The notes beneath the pieces were generated by a model. It was given only the letters and a program-made list of their open reading frames with translations. It searched no databases and was not told the origin of the DNA. Position numbers and translations under genes: made by a program. A stretch of 53,769 nt of DNA from an uncultured Collinsella sp. (lineage in GTDB: Bacteria; Actinomycetota; Coriobacteriia; Coriobacteriales; Coriobacteriaceae): NCBI GenBank assembly GCA_902472315.1, contig CABRNM010000010.1, forward strand, positions 1 through 53,769, given 5' to 3'. Below are positions 48,239-53,769 of the stretch, one piece after another (the stretch's first letter is position 1; each line of letters begins with the position of its first letter).

Positions 48239-48895
48239 TTAGCCTTCCTTGCGGACTTTTTGCAGGTAGCGGTAGACGCTGGGCTCTGAGATGCCCAGCG
48301 CGGCGGCGGCGCAGGCCACGGCGCCCTTGAGCATGAACACCCCGTTACCGTTGAGGTGGCGAATGACGTCCACGCGGTCGCTCTGACCAAGCGACGCTAC
48401 ATCCAGCCCGCGCGCGCTCAGCAACTCGGCAATGCTGCGGTCGATGAGCTCCTGTGTGGACTCCGAAAGGCTTTCGACCTCGATAGGGGCGGGCTCCGTG
48501 CGCGTTGGCGCTGCGTCGAAGCACGCCATGAGCTGCTGCGCCATGGCGTTGATGGAGCGCACGGTCGAGAGGTCGGTGTTGACGCAGAGCATACCGACGA
48601 TCTCGTCATTCTCGCGGATAAAGTACGTCGCTGACTCCAACGTCTTGCCGCCGGCACCGCGCCCCTCGTAGCCCGTAATAAACGGCAGGTCGCGATACTT
48701 GGCGTCGTGCATGATCTTGAGTGCCAGATCGGTGGCGGGACCGCCGACCTTGCGGCCGCTCACGATGCCGTTGCGAATATCAACGATGGCGTGGTCGGGA
48801 TCCGAGAAATCGTGCAGCACGATTTCGCTGTTTTTGCCGAGTATCTGCTCAAGAAAATCGACCATCGGCAAAAAGCGACGTACGGTCTCGTTCAC
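48239..48895 (-). CDS. YheO-like PAS/HTH transcriptional regulator
   Basis: A 218-residue regulator with an N-terminal YheO-like PAS domain (EIVLHDFSDPDHAIVDIRNG, ESATYFIRENDEIVGMLCVN) and a C-terminal helix-turn-helix (FMLKGAVACAAAALGISEPS, VYRYLQKVRKEG). This type includes DauR-like regulators. GTG 48895 has AAAGGAG six bases upstream; the longer frame has no binding site. It is divergent from the xanthine/urate permease across 352 bases and is the obvious local candidate to control purine uptake and breakdown genes. Confidence 0.88.
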   Translation of the reverse strand: MNETVRRFLPMVDFLEQILGKNSEIVLHDFSDPDHAIVDIRNGIVSGRKVGGPATDLALKIMHDAKYRDLPFITGYEGRGAGGKTLESATYFIRENDEIVGMLCVNTDLSTVRSINAMAQQLMACFDAAPTRTEPAPIEVESLSESTQELIDRSIAELLSARGLDVASLGQSDRVDVIRHLNGNGVFMLKGAVACAAAALGISEPSVYRYLQKVRKEG

Positions 48896-49133
48896 GGGCA
48901 ACTCCTTTGGGTGAAATCGGAAATGTTCATAACAATTTTTTCTCATGGTAACACGCTGCCCATCATCTCGTATATCCGCAGGTACATTGCGTAATGCAGA
49001 CGAACGGTAGGAATTTAGCGGTAAACGGTTGACCAAAAGAAATGTTAGATGCTATTTTGACCAGACACTTTCCTGACCTGCGGAAATGCGTTATTTCAGC
49101 TGAAGAATAGTCTGATAACAAAAAATTATTATT

Positions 49134-49152
49134 GAGAATGAGAATCATCTTT
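49134..49152 (+). promoter_or_regulatory. Fur-box-like sequence upstream of the purine permease
   Basis: GAGAATGAGAATCATCTTT matches the E. coli Fur consensus at 14 of 19 positions. It lies 96 bases before the permease start in AT-rich DNA. No Fur gene is seen, and the regulator is unknown. Confidence 0.45.
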
Positions 49153-49247
49153 AATACGATATGCAATGAAGGCACAACCTCAACCCCGCACTGCGTCACA
49201 ATAGAGCGTTAGATGCGAAAACAACTACTTCGAGGATTGGTGGTCAA

Positions 49248-50642
49248 ATGACCCAGGAGACGGTTACGAACGGCACTGAAGCCCTGTTCACTCGCGAAGG
49301 CATGCCTCCCGTTAAGGAAATGATCCCGTGTGCCCTTCAACACGTACTGGCATCGTTTGCCGGCATCATTACCCCGGCGGTCATCATGGCCGGCGTCTAC
49401 GGCTTTAATAGCCAGCAGAGCACCGACATCATCCAGGTCGCCCTCATTCTTTCGGCGATCGATACGGCCCTTCAGGCCTTCGCTCCCTTCCGTCGCATCG
49501 GCGGCGGCCTGCCCATCGTCATGGGCGTTTCGTTCGCGTTCCTGCCGGCCCTGCAGGCCATGGGTGCCTCGGGTTTTAGCTTTGGTGCGCTGCTGGGCGG
49601 CGAGATCGTCGGCGGCGCCGTCGCGGTCCTCTTTGGTCTGGCCTACAGCAAGATCAAGTGGCTGTTCCCGCCCGTCGTGACCGGTACGGTCATCTTCTCC
49701 ATCGGCGTTTCGCTGTATCCCACGGCCGTCAAGTATATGGCCGGCGGTATGGGTACCCCGCTGTGGGGCACCCCGCAGGCCTGGTGCGTCGCTCTTATCA
49801 CCTTCGCCGTGGTCTTTGCGCTCGCCAACTTTGGCAAGGGCACGCTCAAGCTGGGATCCGTGTTCTTTGGCATGATCGTTGGCATGATCGTCTCCATCCC
49901 CTTTGGCATGATCGACTTCTCCAGCGTTGCCACCGCTCAGGTCTTCGCCCTTCCCAAGCTCATGCCCTACGCGCTCGAGTTTGATCCCGAGGTCTGCATT
50001 ACCCTCGCCGTCGTGTTCCCCATGGTTGCTATCCAGGTTATCGGTGACGTTTCCGCCGCCTGCCTGGGCTCCATCGACCGTATGCCCACCGAGCGCGAGC
50101 TCTCCGGCGCTATCGTGTCCCAGGGCCTCACCTCTATGGTCGGCGGCCTGCTGGGCGGTCTTCCCACCAGCGCCCTTGGCCAGAACGTGGGCATCATCTG
50201 CTCCAACAAGGTCGTCAACAAGTGGGTCTTTGTGATCATTGCGGCCGTCTTTGCCATCGCCGGTCTGTTCCCGCAGCTTTCTGCCGTCCTTTCCGCTATC
50301 CCGCAGCCTGTCATCGGCGGCGCGACCGTCGGCGTCTTTGGCACCATCACCATGAACGGCGTGCGCATGTTCACCCGCGAGGGCCTCACGCAGCGCACTA
50401 CCACCATCGTCGGCACCTCCGTCGTCTTTGGCCTGGGTATCTGGATGGCCAGCGGTTGCCTTGCCGGCGAGGGTATGCCCGCCTGGGTGTCCACCGTCAT
50501 CGGCTCCAATGCCGTAACCCCCACCGCCATCATGGCCATTGTCCTTAACCTGATCCTTCCGCAGACGCCGGTCGTGGCTCAGCACATCGATGCTGCCAAG
50601 GACGCTGCCGTGGATCTGGTCTTGCCCGAGAGCAAGAAGTAA
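49248..50642 (+). CDS. NCS2 xanthine/urate permease
   Basis: An inner membrane nucleobase:cation symporter of 464 residues with about 14 hydrophobic segments. LQHVLASFAGIITPAVIMAG opens TM1, and GGGLPIVMGVSFAFLP and TSALGQNVGIICSNKVVNK are NCS2 signatures of the uracil/xanthine/urate branch (XanP, UacT). It is followed by ssnA and ygfK, supporting purine uptake for fermentation. GAGGA lies about 12 bases from the ATG. Confidence 0.92.
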   Translation: MTQETVTNGTEALFTREGMPPVKEMIPCALQHVLASFAGIITPAVIMAGVYGFNSQQSTDIIQVALILSAIDTALQAFAPFRRIGGGLPIVMGVSFAFLPALQAMGASGFSFGALLGGEIVGGAVAVLFGLAYSKIKWLFPPVVTGTVIFSIGVSLYPTAVKYMAGGMGTPLWGTPQAWCVALITFAVVFALANFGKGTLKLGSVFFGMIVGMIVSIPFGMIDFSSVATAQVFALPKLMPYALEFDPEVCITLAVVFPMVAIQVIGDVSAACLGSIDRMPTERELSGAIVSQGLTSMVGGLLGGLPTSALGQNVGIICSNKVVNKWVFVIIAAVFAIAGLFPQLSAVLSAIPQPVIGGATVGVFGTITMNGVRMFTREGLTQRTTTIVGTSVVFGLGIWMASGCLAGEGMPAWVSTVIGSNAVTPTAIMAIVLNLILPQTPVVAQHIDAAKDAAVDLVLPESKK

Positions 50643-50658
50643 CCAATTCGGTGCTATT

Positions 50659-50753
50659 CGTCGGCGGACGCATCGCCTCGTCCGCCGACGCCATGCGGCG
50701 CCAAGCCGCACTTCAAAGGGTTTGTCCCTTTGGTGAAGCGTTGACGGGAGAGG
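50659..50753 (+). other. Chain of hairpins between the permease and ssnA
   Basis: Stems in order: CGTCGGCGGACG/CGTCCGCCGACG (50659-50690), GCGGC/GCCGC (50695-50709), CTTCAAAGGG/CCCTTTGGTGAAG (50711-50738), and ACGGG/CCCGT (50743-50758). No T tract ends them. They may set differential expression or mRNA stability. Confidence 0.6.
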
Positions 50754-50837
50754 GCCCGTTTCCGGTGTAGGCCGGCGCTTCGCACTCCGCCATGTCAGAG
50801 GTGTCAAACCCCGCCTCTGATGTTGAAGGGAGCATCC

Positions 50838-52193
50838 ATGCTTCTGGTCGCTAACGGTTCCGTCTTTACCCGCAACGCTCAGACCCCGTTCATTCCAAAC
50901 GGTGCGGTTGCCATTGACGGAGATACGATCGTCGAAGTGGGCCCCGAGCGCGAGCTCAAGGCCAAGTACCCGGATGCCGAGTACGTCGATGCCCGGGGCA
51001 ACCTCATCATGCCCGGACTCATCAACTGCCACACCCACATCTACTCGGGTCTGGCCCGCGGCCTCGCCATTAAGGGCTGCAACCCCACCAACTTCCTGGA
51101 GAATCTTGAGCAGCAGTGGTGGAAGATCGACGACAACCTGACGCTCGACGGCACCAAGGCCAGCGCCTATGCCACGATTTTGGACTCCATCCGTGATGGC
51201 GTCACCACGATCTTCGATCACCATGCGAGCTTCTGCGAGATCCCGGGAAGCCTCTTTACCATTAAGGATGCAGCTCAGGAGCTGGGCATGCGTTCGTGCC
51301 TGTGCTACGAGGTCTCCGATCGCCGCGGCCAGGAAAAGTGCGACCAGGCCATTGCCGAGAACGCCGAATTTGCCCAGTGGGCCGCCAAGGAGCGTCGCGA
51401 TAACGACAACCACATGATCGCCGCCATGTTTGGCGGACATGCTACCTTTACGCTTTCGGACGAGACCATGGATAAGATGGCCGAGGCCAACAACGGCCTG
51501 ACCGGCTTCCACATCCATGTGTGCGAGGGCATGAACGACGTGTGGGATTCCCGCCTCAACCGCGGTGGTATCAGCCCCGTCGAGCGCCTGCTGCAGCACA
51601 ACCTGCTGGGTCCCGACACCATGCTGGGCCACTGCATCCACGTGACGCCTGCCGAGATGGATATCGTCAAGGAGTCCGGCACTTGGCTCGTCAACAACCC
51701 CGAATCCAATATGGGCAACGCCGTGGGCTGCGCCCCCGTGCTCGAGTTCTTCCGCCGCGGCATCCCCGTGTGCATGGGCACCGACGCCTACACCCACGAT
51801 ATGCTCGAGAGCCTTAAGGTCTTCCTGATCATTCAGCGCCACAACGCCGCCATGCCCAACGTGGGCTGGTGCGAGGCCATGACCATGCTGTTCGAGAACA
51901 ACGCCAAGATGGCGAGCAAGTACTTCGATCGCAAGCTCGGTGTGCTCGAGGCCGGCGCTGCCGCCGACGTCATCGTCATGGACTACAAGCCCTTTACGCC
52001 GCTGAGCGAGGAGAACATCGACGGCCACATGCTCTTTGGCATGATGGGCAAAAACTGCCGCACCACCATCATCAACGGCCGCGTCCTGTACAAGGATCGC
52101 GAGTTCGTTGGCATTGATGAGGACAAGATCAACGCGTGGACCATGGCTGAGTCCAAGAAGCTTTGGAGCACGCTCAACGATCGCGCCTACTAA
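50838..52193 (+). CDS. ssnA: SsnA-type amidohydrolase (purine catabolism)
   Basis: A metal-dependent deaminase-fold amidohydrolase of 451 residues. It has the HxH motif GLINCHTHIYSG, zinc-binding histidines in FHIHVCEG and GHCIHVTPAE, and an aspartate in MGTDAYTHDM, as in guanine/cytosine deaminases. SsnA is part of the anaerobic purine/uric acid degradation gene set in gut bacteria. ATG 50838 has GAAGGGA six bases upstream; ATG 50820 is an alternative. Confidence 0.92.
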   Translation: MLLVANGSVFTRNAQTPFIPNGAVAIDGDTIVEVGPERELKAKYPDAEYVDARGNLIMPGLINCHTHIYSGLARGLAIKGCNPTNFLENLEQQWWKIDDNLTLDGTKASAYATILDSIRDGVTTIFDHHASFCEIPGSLFTIKDAAQELGMRSCLCYEVSDRRGQEKCDQAIAENAEFAQWAAKERRDNDNHMIAAMFGGHATFTLSDETMDKMAEANNGLTGFHIHVCEGMNDVWDSRLNRGGISPVERLLQHNLLGPDTMLGHCIHVTPAEMDIVKESGTWLVNNPESNMGNAVGCAPVLEFFRRGIPVCMGTDAYTHDMLESLKVFLIIQRHNAAMPNVGWCEAMTMLFENNAKMASKYFDRKLGVLEAGAAADVIVMDYKPFTPLSEENIDGHMLFGMMGKNCRTTIINGRVLYKDREFVGIDEDKINAWTMAESKKLWSTLNDRAY

Positions 52194-52208
52194 TTCACAA
52201 GTAGATTC

Positions 52209-52284
52209 ACGCGCGTCGGATGTTTCGCCGCGTCCGACGCGCGTATGGGCGACCTCCGCGGGGTCGCCGGCGCTGTGCTAGCGC
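52209..52284 (+). other. Hairpin chain between ssnA and ygfK
   Basis: Stems ACGCGCGTCGGA/TCCGACGCGCGT (52209-52244), GGCGACC/GGTCGCC (52248-52268) and GCGCT/AGCGC (52270-52284). Design is like 50659-50753, again without a T tract. Confidence 0.6.
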
Positions 52285-52342
52285 TACACCGTATTTGCGC
52301 CCGCCGCGCGGTCTCGCCGGGCGTTACAGAGAGGAGCTCATT

Positions 52343-53769
52343 ATGAGCGACATCATGAGGCCGATCCCGTTTTCGCAGCTGATGAACTGGATCATCGAGG
52401 AGCACAAGACCCAGGGCGCCGTCTTTGGCGTGCGCAAGATGGTCACGACCAACCAGGAGGGCGCGCTTCCCATTTTTGACGAGCGCATCGAGACTCCGTT
52501 TGGCCCGGCCGCCGGCCCCAACACGCAGCTGGCCCAGAACATCGTGGCATCCTACGTGGCCGGTTCCCGCTTCTTTGAGCTCAAGACCGTTCAGGTTATG
52601 GACGGCGAGGAGCTCTCCAAGTGTGTGAACAAACCCTGCATTGTGGCGCAGGACGAGTGCTACAACTGCGAGTGGTCGACCGAGCTCGAGGTTCCGCAGG
52701 CCTTTGCCGAGTACGTGAAGGCATGGTTTGCCTGCCACCTGATCGCTCGCGAGTACGGTCTGGGCAGCCCGGACGGCTTTGTCTTTAACATGTCGGTGGG
52801 CTATGACCTTGAGGGTATCAAGAGCCCCAAGGTCGATGCCTACATCGAGGGCATGAAGGACGCCAGCGGCTCCGACGTTTGGAACGAGTGCTGCACGTGG
52901 GCGCTCGCCAACCTGGATAAGTTTGAGCATGTCGATGCCGCGTTTGTCGAGTCCATCCCGGCGCGCGTGTCCAACTCCATCACCGAGTCCACGCTGCATG
53001 GCTGCCCGCCGGCGGAGATCGAGCGCATCGCGACCTATCTGATCACCGAGAAGGGCCTCAACACCTACATCAAGTGCAACCCCACGCTGCTGGGCTATGA
53101 GTTTGCCCGCCAGCGCCTCGACGAGCTGGGCTTTGACTACATCGTCTTCGACGATACGCACTTCCGCGAGGACCTGCAGTGGGCCGATGCCGTGCCCATG
53201 TTCGAGCGCCTGATTGCCCTGTGCGCCGAGCGCGGCCTGGAGTTTGGCGTCAAGCTGACCAACACGTTCCCCGTCGACGTGACGAGAAACGAGCTGCCCT
53301 CCACCGAGATGTACATGTCGGGCCGTTCGCTGTTCTCGCTGACTATCGAGGCTGCCCGCCGCATTGCCGAGCAGTTCGATGGCAAACTACGCATTAGCTA
53401 CTCTGGCGGTGCCACGGTCTACAACATCCGCGCCCTGTACGATGCCGGCATTTGGCCCGTCACCCTGGCGACCGACGTGCTCAAGCCCGGTGGCTACGAG
53501 CGCTTTAGCCAGATGGCCGGCGAGTTTACCGACCTGGACGGCAAGCCGTTCGCGGGCGTCTCTCTCGAGGCCGTGACTGCGATCCAGACCGACTCGCTCA
53601 CCAATCCGCTCTACAAGAAGCCGCTGCGCCCGCTGCCCGACCGCAAGGTCGCCGGCAAGAGCCCGCTTTCCGATTGCTTTACCACGCCGTGCCGCACGAG
53701 CTGCCCCATCCAGCAGGATATTCCCGCCTATCTGGCGGCTGTTGACGAGGGCCGCTACGAGGACGCGCT
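52343..53769 (+). CDS. ygfK: YgfK-type putative selenate reductase / purine catabolism oxidoreductase subunit, cut by window end
   Basis: The first 475 residues of a large flavo-iron-sulfur protein. MSDIMRPIPFSQLMNWIIEE and FGPAAGPNTQLAQNIVASYV are typical of YgfK, with a dihydroorotate-dehydrogenase-like barrel (NSITESTLHGCPPAEIERIA, IKCNPTLLGYEF). CFTTPCRTSCPIQQDIPAYL begins the GltD-like iron-sulfur/flavin part. The frame is open at the end of the window, so the gene continues beyond it. YgfK is part of the gut anaerobic purine breakdown set. GAGGAG is seven bases before the ATG. Confidence 0.93.
   Translation, partial: MSDIMRPIPFSQLMNWIIEEHKTQGAVFGVRKMVTTNQEGALPIFDERIETPFGPAAGPNTQLAQNIVASYVAGSRFFELKTVQVMDGEELSKCVNKPCIVAQDECYNCEWSTELEVPQAFAEYVKAWFACHLIAREYGLGSPDGFVFNMSVGYDLEGIKSPKVDAYIEGMKDASGSDVWNECCTWALANLDKFEHVDAAFVESIPARVSNSITESTLHGCPPAEIERIATYLITEKGLNTYIKCNPTLLGYEFARQRLDELGFDYIVFDDTHFREDLQWADAVPMFERLIALCAERGLEFGVKLTNTFPVDVTRNELPSTEMYMSGRSLFSLTIEAARRIAEQFDGKLRISYSGGATVYNIRALYDAGIWPVTLATDVLKPGGYERFSQMAGEFTDLDGKPFAGVSLEAVTAIQTDSLTNPLYKKPLRPLPDRKVAGKSPLSDCFTTPCRTSCPIQQDIPAYLAAVDEGRYEDA

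Noticed and set aside
49209..52028. A 939-residue minus-strand frame opposite the permease and ssnA
   Set aside because: Shadow frame; both plus-strand genes have clear motifs and ribosome binding sites.

Overview
The window looks like a contig from a gut actinobacterium of class Coriobacteriia, most likely Collinsella or a close relative. The evidence is the high G+C content, actinobacterial-type RpoB and RpoC, frequent GTG and TTG starts with strong GGAGG-type ribosome binding sites, and a gut-type anaerobic gene set. This placement rests on remembered family features, not on a search. Bases 1-39 are not genomic: they are an Illumina sequencing adapter left on the contig end, and it creates a false stop in the first gene.

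Layout. Positions 40-5172 hold a truncated ABC substrate-binding lipoprotein, a WYL regulator, asnS, a PTS EIIA(Glc)-type protein and an alpha/beta hydrolase. Positions 5419-8676 hold a GntR/FCD regulator divergent from a dimethylargininase-family hydrolase and an APC amino-acid permease, a likely (methyl)arginine utilisation locus. Positions 9123-16790 hold a FeoA-FeoB fusion behind a tandem DtxR-like operator, an MFS exporter, a GH13 glycosidase, a DNA glycosylase, an unrecognised protein and an aminotransferase. Positions 17050-27780 carry rplJ-rplL with an L10 leader and attenuator, galU, and rpoB-rpoC. An ECF sigma factor and a membrane-anchored partner follow (28165-29710). Then come rpsL-rpsG-fusA-rpsJ (30255-33667), a CDF metal transporter and a histidine phosphatase, and rplC-D-W-B-rpsS-rplV-rpsC-rplP-rpmC-rpsQ-rplN-rplX (36079-41867). 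The last part has a sugar-type oxidoreductase with a DeoR regulator, a pseudouridine synthase, a U32 peptidase, ridA and a purine-catabolism block (regulator, xanthine/urate permease, ssnA and the start of ygfK), which runs off the end.

The most unusual structure is a family of four large palindromes (A 16843-17060, B 27851-28041, C 29887-30078, D 35674-35810). All share a core of about 65-70 nt with an inner hairpin looped by TTAAT. All are enclosed by perfect 33-bp inverted arms, but the arm sequences differ greatly from copy to copy. Three lie just upstream of ribosomal-protein promoters (rplJ, rpsL, rplC), and the fourth follows the rpoC terminator. I know of no described element with constant core and copy-private perfect arms.

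Other notable points are a beta-prime subunit whose C-terminus carries a domain closely resembling the RNA polymerase alpha C-terminal domain, a remodelled fork-loop-2 region in RpoB, ribosomal operons split relative to the usual bacterial order, and several short REP-like repeats (GGGACAG type) in intergenic DNA. I saw no rRNA, tRNA, CRISPR array or insertion-sequence transposase.
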